NCBI GenBank assembly: GCA_012974475.1
Contig: JAAXQD010000156.1
Location: 1-25,497, forward strand
Length of the DNA stretch: 25,497 nucleotides
Origin: Desulfobacterales bacterium
GTDB lineage: Bacteria; Desulfobacterota; Desulfobacteria; Desulfobacterales; UBA11574
Direction: 5' to 3'
Shown: positions 1 through 6,044 of the stretch, piece by piece
Layout of the letters: every line of letters begins with the position of its first letter
Numbering within the stretch: the first letter of the stretch is position 1
Notes under the pieces: generated by a model
Told to the model about the DNA's origin: nothing
Databases searched by the model: none
What the model saw: the letters and a program-made list of their open reading frames with translations, nothing else
Position numbers and translations under genes: made by a program

Positions 1-88
1 ACGTAGGGTTTGCGACTTGATGAACAGTTTTGAACTTTAGTTTCTAAATTGTAAATTTTGTGTTTTTTGTGGCAAAACTTTTTTTCTC

Positions 89-199
89 GCCACAAAGACA
101 CCAAGACACTAAGAACGAATAACAAAATAAAATCCTTCGTGCCTGCCCGCCATCGGCTTCACCTTAGGCGAGGCGGGCGGGTCTTTGTGCCTTGGTGGC
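89..199. repeat. Imperfect inverted-repeat element with an inner palindromic insert
   Basis: The left arm (89-113, GCCACAAAGACACCAAG...) and the right arm (135-141 plus 182-199, ending CTTTGTGCCTTGGTGGC) are imperfect reverse complements. The right arm is interrupted at 142-181 by a GC-rich segment with its own CCCGCC/GGCGGG arms. Intergenic repeats rich in 'ACAAAGACACCAAG' and its complement are familiar from Desulfobacterota genomes; this is recalled, not searched. The element ends 46 bp before the start of the flavoprotein gene. The rest of 1-88 is AT-rich with no recognisable gene. Confidence 0.7.
142..181. repeat. GC-rich mini-repeat, copy 1
   Basis: About 40 bp with CCCGCC/GGCGGG arms around a core CGCCATCGGCTTC-A-CCT-T-AGGCGA. 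The same core, differing at two positions, recurs at about 1300-1323. Removing it restores an uninterrupted right arm of the surrounding repeat, which suggests it inserted there. Confidence 0.65.
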
Positions 200-245
200 A
201 AATATTTTTGGTTCCCCGATAAATCGGGAAAAAGGAGAAGTAGAA

Positions 246-1091
246 GTGCAAAATCCGTATTTGCCGTATCCGGTTCGTATAGATGAAATCATCACTGAAA
301 CCGAAGATAAAAATCTAAAAACATTTAAACTGGTCTTTATAAACCCGGAGGACGAAGAAAAATTTAATTACCAGGCCGGTCAATTTGCCGAGCTCTCAGT
401 TGCCGGAAAAGGAGAAATTCCCATAGGCATCGCTTCATCTCCCACGGAAAAAGGGTTTTTAATGTTTACCGTCAACAAGGTGGGCCTGGTAACATCCCAT
501 CTTCACAACATGAAGGCCGGAGATATCATGGGCGTCCGTGGACCGTTTGGAAACTGGTACCCCTGGGATATCATGGAAGGCAAGAATGTTGTCATTATCG
601 GCGGCGGGTTTGCTTTTACGACCCTTCGGTCTTCCATAATATATATGCTGGATCCTGCCAACCGACCAAAATTTAAAGATATCCATGTAATATACGGCGC
701 TCGCACGCCGGGCATGCTTCTTTACAGGAATGAACTGGCCGAATGGGAAAAACGCGACGATATCAACATGCATATTACGGTGGATGCTACGGACGATCCA
801 AACTGGAAATATAATATCGGCTTTGTCCCCACCATTACCAATCAAAAGGCCCCCCCCGGCAACCCGGACACCTATGCCATTGTCTGCGGACCGCCCATTA
901 TGATTAAGTTTACCCAGCCGGTTTTAGATACGCTGGACTATGCCCATAATCATATTATCATGTCCCTTGAAATGCGCATGAAATGCGGCATCGGAATATG
1001 CGGCCGGTGCAACATCGGCAAAGAATACGTTTGTAAAGACGGTCCGGTCTTTACACTGGACCAGTTGAATCAGATGCCGAAAGAGTATTAA
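246..1091 (+). CDS. FAD/NAD(P)-binding oxidoreductase subunit with C-terminal [2Fe-2S] (HydG/FlxA/AsrB-like)
   Basis: A 281-aa ferredoxin-NADP reductase-type flavoprotein that would pass electrons between NAD(P)H, FAD and a [2Fe-2S] cluster as the diaphorase subunit of a cytoplasmic complex (sulfhydrogenase gamma, FlxA of Flx-Hdr, or AsrB-like). Seen: an N-terminal FAD-binding barrel with IGIASSP (about residues 61-67), a nucleotide-binding segment VVIIGGGFAFTTLRS (about 115-129), and a C-terminal cluster motif C247-x4-C-x2-C-x7-C263. I chose GTG at 246 because AAGGAG lies just upstream; an in-frame TTG at 192 falls inside the repeat and has no ribosome site. Partner subunits (HdrA/MvhD, hydrogenase or Fe-S proteins) are not downstream, so they may lie before the window. 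Class is confident, exact complex is not. Confidence 0.85.
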   Translation: MQNPYLPYPVRIDEIITETEDKNLKTFKLVFINPEDEEKFNYQAGQFAELSVAGKGEIPIGIASSPTEKGFLMFTVNKVGLVTSHLHNMKAGDIMGVRGPFGNWYPWDIMEGKNVVIIGGGFAFTTLRSSIIYMLDPANRPKFKDIHVIYGARTPGMLLYRNELAEWEKRDDINMHITVDATDDPNWKYNIGFVPTITNQKAPPGNPDTYAIVCGPPIMIKFTQPVLDTLDYAHNHIIMSLEMRMKCGIGICGRCNIGKEYVCKDGPVFTLDQLNQMPKEY

Positions 1092-1162
1092 TACGTCTCG
1101 GAAATTCTACAATTGTTTGAAATTAAAGATCTTTTAATAGCTTCAGTTTATGCTACTTCCAT

Positions 1163-1252
1163 GGAATATTGGAATAATGGAATGCTGGGTCGAAGGAACA
1201 ATATCAATCTGATTCCTTCAATAACCCATTATTCCATTGTTCCATCATTCCA
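1163..1252. repeat. Long imperfect inverted repeat of 'GGAATAATGGAAT' type
   Basis: The left arm (1163-1197: GGAATATTGGAATAATGGAA, then TGCTGGGTCGAAGGAA) pairs with the right arm (1213-1252: TTCCTTCAATAACCCATTA, then TTCCATTGTTCCATCATTCC) at roughly 80% identity over about 35 bp, with a short loop. A half copy in the left-arm orientation appears at 8054-8095. Repeats of this kind are common between genes in Desulfobacterales, from recall. Confidence 0.7.
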
Positions 1253-1294
1253 ATTGTGACCTGTCCGCTCGTGCCCCAGGCCGCCTCGCCTTGC

Positions 1295-1372
1295 CCGTCC
1301 GCCATCGGCTTCGCCTCAGGCGAATGCCGGGCGGGCTTGGCTGGCGGGCGAGCTTGCAATGGCAAGCGGGGC
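1295..1372. repeat. GC-rich palindromic block containing mini-repeat copy 2
   Basis: Contains the core CGCCATCGGCTTC-G-CCT-C-AGGCGA (about 1300-1323), matching 142-181 at all but two core positions, flanked by GCCCG/CGGGC-type arms. It is followed by a CTTGC-AATG-GCAAG hairpin (about 1353-1366). GC content is far above the flanks. Confidence 0.6.
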
Positions 1373-1490
1373 GAAGCGAACTAACTTGAATATCTTCAAC
1401 ACCCAATTTCTTCTAAGGGTTCGCGGAAAAATAACTTCGCAGAATTGGCGCTCAGATTTGGTTCAGGTTTGGCCGATCCGAGAGAGCAAA

Positions 1491-1525
1491 ACCACAGGAA
1501 TAGCGAGCTATTTCGATTTTGTGGT
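1491..1525. other. Two-part inverted repeat upstream of rseC
   Basis: Outer arms ACCACA (1491-1496) and TGTGGT (1520-1525) enclose inner arms AATAGC (1499-1504) and GCTATT (1507-1512). A TATAAA follows at once. It could be an operator, part of a dispersed repeat, or an RNA hairpin; the sequence does not decide. Confidence 0.4.
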
Positions 1526-1573
1526 ATAAAAAGACATTGATTCTGAGCATCGACCCCCAAAGAAGGTAATATT

Positions 1574-2011
1574 ATGGCCACTGAAGAAGGCATTGTATTT
1601 AAAATCGATTCCCAAACAGCATGGGTGAAAACCATTAAAACCAGTTCATGTAAGGCGTGTGCTGCAAGGAGTTCTTGCCACAGCTTGGGGGGCGGTAAGG
1701 AAATGGAGGTGGAAGCAATTAATCGTGCAGGCGCGAAAGTGGGTCAGAAGGTGGTGCTTAGCTTCGACACATCCCCGTTGCTAAAAGCCACGTTCATGCT
1801 TTACGTGTTTCCGATTATCGCCATGGTCGTCGGCGCTTTCATCGGTCAGAAGATGGCCACTTTTTTGAATTTCGACGCGTCCATGCTGTCTGCAATTATG
1901 GGGTTTTCATTTTTTGGGCTCACAATTTTATTCGTTAAATCAAGGGGAAACAAGCTGGCCAAAAAAGAGGAATACCAGCCGAAAATCATCAGAATTATCA
2001 AGCAGTCATAA
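1574..2011 (+). CDS. rseC: RseC/MucC-like membrane protein
   Basis: A 145-aa protein of the SoxR-reducing/RseC family. Seen: an N-terminal soluble part with C26-x2-C29-x5-C35, then two hydrophobic segments (about residues 72-92 and 103-123) and a short basic tail, the family's usual layout and length. In enterobacteria RseC is tied to sigma-E control and reduction of SoxR; in anaerobes it often accompanies Rnf or other membrane electron-transfer genes, so a redox role at the inner membrane is likely but inferred. ATG 1574 is preceded by AGAAGG. It converges on the NADH-module operon with a 134-bp gap (2012-2145) that holds only a weak 6-bp hairpin at 2098-2119 and no U-tract terminator. Confidence 0.8.
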   Translation: MATEEGIVFKIDSQTAWVKTIKTSSCKACAARSSCHSLGGGKEMEVEAINRAGAKVGQKVVLSFDTSPLLKATFMLYVFPIIAMVVGAFIGQKMATFLNFDASMLSAIMGFSFFGLTILFVKSRGNKLAKKEEYQPKIIRIIKQS

Positions 2012-2145
2012 CCGGCTTATTCTATCGAAGATTGAGTCATCCTTCAATAGGACTTCGGCAAGTTCAGTCAAGTTGTTGCGGGATATGAATTTACACTGTT
2101 GAAATCTCCGAAATTCAACCGGGCGGTCTGTTTCAGTTCAATTCG

Positions 2146-2796
2146 TTAACCGTCTTCTTGGACATCCTTAAACGTCAAAGCACCCACCGGACATATTTTT
2201 ACACAGGCATCACATTTTCCACAGGTCAGCGACGACGCTCCCGCTTCACCATAAGCGCTGATTACGGTATCGAACCCCCGTTGGGCAAAGGTCCAAACAG
2301 ATTGACCATGCTGTCTCCGGCAAATGTGCACACATTTGCCGCACAAAACACATCGATTCGGATAGTGGTTTATAAAAGGGTGATTCCGGTCGATTTCTGT
2401 CTCTTGAAGATATCGTTCAAGGCCCTTGGGCTTTAAGCCGACCTTTAGAAATTTGGCGATGCGCTGGAGTTCGCATTTTTTATTGGCCGGACAATGTTTA
2501 CAATCCACATGATGAACCGAAAGGAGCAGTCGAAGGGCTGTTCGTTGCAACTGTCTCACAGCCGGAGTGTCGGTTTTGACAACCATGTCATCTTTGACGT
2601 TAACCGTGCATGATGTTATCGGCTGTTTTTCGCCTTCGATTTCAACAAAGCACATCCTGCAGGACGCCGAAGGATCTTCCATGCTTTCCAGAAAACAAAG
2701 GTTGGGAATATAGATGTCGTTGTCGAGACAGCCCTGAAGTAAGGTCGTCCCTTGCTTGGTTTCGATCTCCTTACCATCCACCCGGAGTTTCGGCAT
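2146..2796 (-). CDS. Fe-S electron-transfer subunit, HoxU/NuoG N-terminal type
   Basis: A 216-aa cytoplasmic protein carrying the Fe-S relay of NuoG/HoxU/[FeFe]-hydrogenase N-termini. Seen in order: plant-type [2Fe-2S] ligands C34-x11-C46-x2-C49-x13-C63; the His-Cys cluster HHVDC(K)HC...C (H95/H96, C99, C102, C108); and two [4Fe-4S] sets, C149/C152/C155/C159 and C192/C195/C198/C202. It stops straight after the second ferredoxin cluster, where an H-cluster or molybdopterin domain would begin, so it is an electron wire without a catalytic site. Last gene of the minus-strand operon, 3 bp after the NuoF-like stop, with AGAGGGAAG as ribosome site. Partner catalytic subunit unknown; formate dehydrogenase, hydrogenase and Bam-type complexes all use this module. 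Confidence 0.88.
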   Translation of the reverse strand: MPKLRVDGKEIETKQGTTLLQGCLDNDIYIPNLCFLESMEDPSASCRMCFVEIEGEKQPITSCTVNVKDDMVVKTDTPAVRQLQRTALRLLLSVHHVDCKHCPANKKCELQRIAKFLKVGLKPKGLERYLQETEIDRNHPFINHYPNRCVLCGKCVHICRRQHGQSVWTFAQRGFDTVISAYGEAGASSLTCGKCDACVKICPVGALTFKDVQEDG

Positions 2797-2799
2797 GTC

Positions 2800-4749
2800 T
2801 TATCTTCCCTCTTCTTTTTTATCCGGAATCTTCTCTATAAAAGGAACCAGATTCGGAGGAGATACCTTTCTGACCGCATCATACTCCGGCGGGCAGGCCA
2901 CCAGGCACTCGCCGCATTTTACGCAAAGTTCCTGGTCAACCCCTTTCTTGCGGTTACTGGTGGTAAATACCGCGTCAACCGGACAGCACGTGGCACAGGC
3001 ATCGCATCCCCGGGCGCACAGGTCCAAATCGAAATAAAAAGCGGTCAACGCCCGGCACATCAAGGCAGGGCACCGCTTTTCTTTGACATGGGCCTCGTAT
3101 TCCTCTCTGAAATATTTGAGTGAAGTGAGCACCGGATTCGGGGCGGTTTTACCCAAACCACACAGTGACCCGGCTTTTATGTCCCGGCTCAAGGTTTCCA
3201 ACAGCTCCAGGTCACCGTCAAGGCCTTCCCCTTTTGTTAATCGTTGGAGTATTTTAAGAAGGTGGTAGGTCCCGATCCTGCAAAAGGTGCATTTCCCGCA
3301 AGATTCCTTTTGGGTGAAATCGAGGAAATACCGGGCAACTTCCACCATGCAGGTATCTTCATCCATCACCACCATGCCGCCCGATCCCATCATCGCGCCG
3401 GCTTCGGTCAGAGAATCGAAATCGATGGGGGTATCCAAGAAATCTTCATTCAGGCATCCGCCGGAAGGTCCACCGATCTGAACAGCCTTGAATTTCTTTT
3501 TATTGGGAATTCCGCCGCAGATATCAAATATAAGGCTTCGCAGCGATACGCCCATGGGAATTTCCACCAAACCCGCATGCACCACATTCCCCACGATGGA
3601 GAAAATCGCAGTGCCCGGGCTGTTTTCGGTCCCGATGTCTCGGTACCAGGCCGCACCATTATCCAGTATGGGCGGCACGGAGGCCAGGGTCTTCACATTG
3701 TTGATGATCGTCGGCGTGTTCCACAGTCCTTTTTGAACCGGGTAAGGCGGACGGTGCCGGGGCATGCCTCTATACCCTTCGATGGATCGAATCAGGGCTG
3801 TTTCCTCACCACAGACAAAGGCACCGGATCCTTGGAACACATCAATTTCCAAATCGAACCCGCTGCCCAGAATCCCTTTGCCCAAAAGTCCCAGTTCTTC
3901 TGCCTGCCCAATGGCTTTCGTAACGATATTGACGGCCAGGGGATATTCCGATCTGACATACACCACGGCTTTATGCGCGCCCACTGCATACGCGCAGATG
4001 GCCATGCCTTCAATGACCTGATGCGGATTACTTTCCAGAATGGTTCTGTCCATGTATGCGCCGGGGTCCCCTTCGTCTGCGTTGCAGATGACGATTTTTT
4101 CCTGCGCTACGGTATTTCTGGCCAGTTTCCACTTCCTTCCCGTGGGAAATCCGGCGCCGCCCCTGCCTCTTAAACCGGAATGCTCGACCTCGTTGATGAT
4201 CTCATCCGGGGAGAGCTGCAAAACTTTCGCAAGGGTTGAATACCCGCCTTCAGCAATGTAGTCATAGATATCTTCAGGATTAATATGCCCGCATTTTTCC
4301 ATAACGACCCGTTTTTCCTGATTGAACCGTGGGAACTCCATGAGCGAAGGAATCAGATCGTTTTCCATGGTGGCACCAAGGATGTGTTCAAAGCGGGGGT
4401 CCCCTTCTCCCAAAAAAAGTTTTACCAGCATTTGGGCTTTGCCTGCAGTAACTTCGGGATAGAAAATGGGGGGAAATCCGGAATCTGGATGATCGATGAT
4501 AACCACCGGCTCTGCATAACAATGGCCGATACAGCCCACCGGATGAATGATGGCTTCCACATTACGTTCGGCGAGAATCTCTTCGAATGCCTTTTTGGTT
4601 TCAAGGGCCCCGGAAGCGATACCGCATGTCGCCATACCAATGTGAATTTTGGGAACCGGCGTCTCCGTGAATGCTTTCCGGCGTCTCTCGGCCGCTTCAA
4701 GAATCGCACTGAATTTCTGATCTATTTTTTCATTCTTGCCCGGATTCAT
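2800..4749 (-). CDS. NADH-oxidising flavoprotein subunit, NuoF/HydB type
   Basis: A 649-aa subunit that binds NADH and FMN and feeds electrons to Fe-S clusters. Seen in order: an N-terminal thioredoxin-like ferredoxin domain (about 34-113, C42, C73, C77); the NuoF core with the glycine-rich GRGGAGFPTGRKW (195-207) and CNADEGDPGAY (222-232); an SLBB region; the N3-type cluster C484-GK-C487-TF-C490 with C530; and a C-terminal two-cluster ferredoxin (C578/C582/C585/C589 and C609/C612/C615/C619). This full layout is that of HydB of electron-bifurcating hydrogenases and related NADH modules rather than the shorter NuoF of complex I. The first N-terminal motif shows one Cys where two are usual. It overlaps the NuoE-like gene by 20 bp. 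Confidence 0.92.
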   Translation of the reverse strand: MNPGKNEKIDQKFSAILEAAERRRKAFTETPVPKIHIGMATCGIASGALETKKAFEEILAERNVEAIIHPVGCIGHCYAEPVVIIDHPDSGFPPIFYPEVTAGKAQMLVKLFLGEGDPRFEHILGATMENDLIPSLMEFPRFNQEKRVVMEKCGHINPEDIYDYIAEGGYSTLAKVLQLSPDEIINEVEHSGLRGRGGAGFPTGRKWKLARNTVAQEKIVICNADEGDPGAYMDRTILESNPHQVIEGMAICAYAVGAHKAVVYVRSEYPLAVNIVTKAIGQAEELGLLGKGILGSGFDLEIDVFQGSGAFVCGEETALIRSIEGYRGMPRHRPPYPVQKGLWNTPTIINNVKTLASVPPILDNGAAWYRDIGTENSPGTAIFSIVGNVVHAGLVEIPMGVSLRSLIFDICGGIPNKKKFKAVQIGGPSGGCLNEDFLDTPIDFDSLTEAGAMMGSGGMVVMDEDTCMVEVARYFLDFTQKESCGKCTFCRIGTYHLLKILQRLTKGEGLDGDLELLETLSRDIKAGSLCGLGKTAPNPVLTSLKYFREEYEAHVKEKRCPALMCRALTAFYFDLDLCARGCDACATCCPVDAVFTTSNRKKGVDQELCVKCGECLVACPPEYDAVRKVSPPNLVPFIEKIPDKKEEGR

Positions 4750-5266
4750 TTTTTTGTTTTTCTCTTTCTGCCATCTCTTTTTCTATTGCAATCCGAAGGA
4801 TAAGGCCTTCCACCTTGCTGGGGGCCATATGGGCATGAACGGTTTCGCCAATAATGGCTACGGGCGCCAGCGCGCAGCATCCCACACAGGCGGCCCTTTC
4901 AATGCTGAACTCTCGGTCCGGCGTGGTTTCACCTTCGGAAATTTCGAGCTTACGTTCAAAATTTTCGAGTATGATATCACCCGCCCGGACATGACAGGCC
5001 GTCCCCAGGCACACTTTGATCCTGTGTTTGCCAGGCGGATGAAATCTGAACTGATTATAGAAGGTTGCAACACCATAAACTTCAGATTCCGGGATTTCGA
5101 GGTGTTCTGCCACCATTTTTAGGGATTCACGGGGGAGATAGTCAAGCTCTTTCTGGATCATCTGAAGGATGGGGATAAGATTTCTTCTTTGCTTTTTTAA
5201 CGTCGTAAGCTTCGAGGCAATATTCTCTAGGGCGTGTTTGTCTTCAGCTGTTAAGTCTAGAAGCAT
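4730..5266 (-). CDS. NuoE/HydC-like [2Fe-2S] subunit
   Basis: A 178-aa thioredoxin-like [2Fe-2S] protein, the usual partner of NuoF/HydB. Seen: a helical N-terminal part, the GVATFYNQF signature (about 65-73), ligands C86-x4-C91 and C127-x3-C131, and a charged tail. It is the first gene of the minus-strand operon (NuoE-like, NuoF/HydB-like, HoxU-like); overlap with the next gene implies translational coupling. A candidate promoter (5379-5405) and a 22-bp palindrome (5420-5441) lie upstream in the space shared with the divergent cNMP-fold gene. Family assignment is firm; the physiological complex is not. Confidence 0.9.
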   Translation of the reverse strand: MLLDLTAEDKHALENIASKLTTLKKQRRNLIPILQMIQKELDYLPRESLKMVAEHLEIPESEVYGVATFYNQFRFHPPGKHRIKVCLGTACHVRAGDIILENFERKLEISEGETTPDREFSIERAACVGCCALAPVAIIGETVHAHMAPSKVEGLILRIAIEKEMAEREKQKNESGQE

Positions 5267-5378
5267 ATCGCAATTTTCCTCTCAGAAGAGCCATTTCTAT
5301 TATTCTGCTAACCATCTATTATTTATATTAATTTTGCCGAACCCGCTTAAATGAGAGAAATTTAAAAAATCAACCTTT

Positions 5379-5405
5379 ATTATATTGTAAAAATCAAAAT
5401 GTCAA
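5379..5405 (-). promoter_or_regulatory. Candidate promoter for the NADH-module operon
   Basis: On the minus strand TTGACA (5405-5400) and TATAAT (5384-5379) both match the sigma-70 consensus exactly but are 15 bp apart, shorter than the optimum 17; TAATAA at 17 bp is an alternative -10. Transcription would start near 5372, about 100 bp before the NuoE-like start. Confidence 0.5.
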
Positions 5406-5419
5406 ATGATAGGGGTTGA

Positions 5420-5441
5420 TGTCAAGACTATACTCTTGACA
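5420..5441. promoter_or_regulatory. Perfect 22-bp palindrome, operator-like
   Basis: TGTCAAGA (5420-5427), six spacer bases CTATAC, then TCTTGACA (5434-5441): every arm base pairs. The size and symmetry suit a dimeric helix-turn-helix regulator. The centre is about 58 bp before the predicted leftward transcription start, a distance usual for upstream activator sites, and the right arm contains a TTGACA hexamer facing the cNMP-fold gene. The binding protein is unknown. Confidence 0.55.
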
Positions 5442-5572
5442 ATTTTATTGAAACTGTCAGAGTATGTTATAAATTAACCTGTGAAAATGCTCGCCGTTTC
5501 CTTCCCTGTTAATTCGCAATTAAGATTTAACCGGGGGCCAATCTCAACATTAAAAACTAAAAGAGGTCTAAT

Positions 5573-6040
5573 ATGAAACCTGCAGAAATGGAACAGGCTT
5601 TGGGAAGTTGCGAGTTTTTCAAATTGCTGGGAAAAAGAGAAATATCTGAAATCGCCAAACTCTGCCAGATAATGCGCTATAAAAGTGGTGAATATGTTTT
5701 TCAACAAGGCGATTATGGAGAGCATATCTACGTTATTGCCCAAGGCCGTATACACCTGGAAAGGTCTGTGGACTTGGGAGCACAAAAGGGGAATGTCGTC
5801 ATCGAAACCCTTGGCAAGGGAAGAGTTCTGGGCTGCTGGTCCACCCTGCTCAACATGCCCCACATCCTCATGTCTTCGGCCGTTTGTCAGAAACCGACAC
5901 ACATCGCAACTCTGAGGGGCGCTGATTTAAGAAAGATGATGATCGGCAACAACGAACTTGGATTTAATATCATGGAAAGACTCTGTTACTTACTTCGGGA
6001 CAGATTACAGGCCGCATACGGCGCTATGGAGAAAATATAG
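5573..6040 (+). CDS. Cyclic-nucleotide-binding-fold protein without a DNA-binding domain
   Basis: A 155-aa protein with a single cNMP-binding beta-barrel as in CRP/FNR: start of the barrel at about residue 35 (SGEYVFQQGDYGEHIYVIAQG), the phosphate-binding cassette near 82-105, and one C-terminal helix (about 130-150). It ends there; the winged helix that makes CRP/FNR a transcription factor (about 70 further residues) is missing, and no such sequence follows in any frame. In the cassette the canonical Glu of 'GE' is C88 and the canonical Arg of 'PR' is H97, so binding of cAMP in the usual way is doubtful. ATG 5573 follows GAGG. The next gene starts 4 bp after its stop, so the two are surely co-translated; a sensory or regulatory partner role is inferred. 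Confidence 0.8.
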   Translation: MKPAEMEQALGSCEFFKLLGKREISEIAKLCQIMRYKSGEYVFQQGDYGEHIYVIAQGRIHLERSVDLGAQKGNVVIETLGKGRVLGCWSTLLNMPHILMSSAVCQKPTHIATLRGADLRKMMIGNNELGFNIMERLCYLLRDRLQAAYGAMEKI

Positions 6041-6044
6041 CATC

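Larger units (their letters stand above)
1092..1573. other. 482-bp non-coding stretch with several inverted repeats
   Basis: No convincing gene. In order it holds a roughly 90-bp imperfect inverted repeat (1163-1252), a GC-rich block with copy 2 of the mini-repeat (about 1295-1372), and a 180-bp segment of unknown nature leading to rseC that contains a two-part hairpin (1491-1525). An antisense reading frame across 1396-1635 runs through both the hairpin and the start of rseC and has no protein-like features. Confidence 0.7.
5267..5572. other. 306-bp divergent control region
   Basis: AT-rich non-coding DNA between the NADH-module operon (leftwards) and the cNMP-fold/ASKHA pair (rightwards). 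It contains the minus-strand promoter candidate at 5379-5405, the perfect palindrome at 5420-5441, and a smaller perfect inverted repeat TTAATT-CGC-AATTAA at 5509-5523, close to the rightward start. No small gene was found. Confidence 0.7.

Noticed and set aside
192..245. In-frame extension of the flavoprotein gene to TTG at 192
   Set aside because: The extension lies in the repeat, has no ribosome site, and GTG 246 has AAGGAG upstream and begins the conserved part.
1163..1252. CRISPR-like array
   Set aside because: Units are inverted and degenerate, without regular spacers or cas genes.
1396..1635. Antisense 79-aa reading frame
   Set aside because: Covers the hairpin and the start of rseC; no protein-like features or ribosome site.
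2098..2119. Terminator between rseC and the NADH module
   Set aside because: Only a 6-bp AT-rich stem with a 10-base loop and no U-tract.
3244..4173. 309-aa reading frame opposite the NuoF/HydB-like gene
   Set aside because: Composition (His, Arg and Gly rich) is typical of a shadow of a strongly coding strand; no domain recognised.
5573..6040. CRP/FNR transcription factor acting on the 22-bp palindrome
   Set aside because: The protein ends after the sensor domain and helix; there is no helix-turn-helix, so it cannot be the direct DNA binder.
5958..6044. Upstream TTG start for the ASKHA gene
   Set aside because: Lies wholly inside the preceding gene; ATG 6045 begins the ferredoxin domain and follows the upstream stop by 4 bp.
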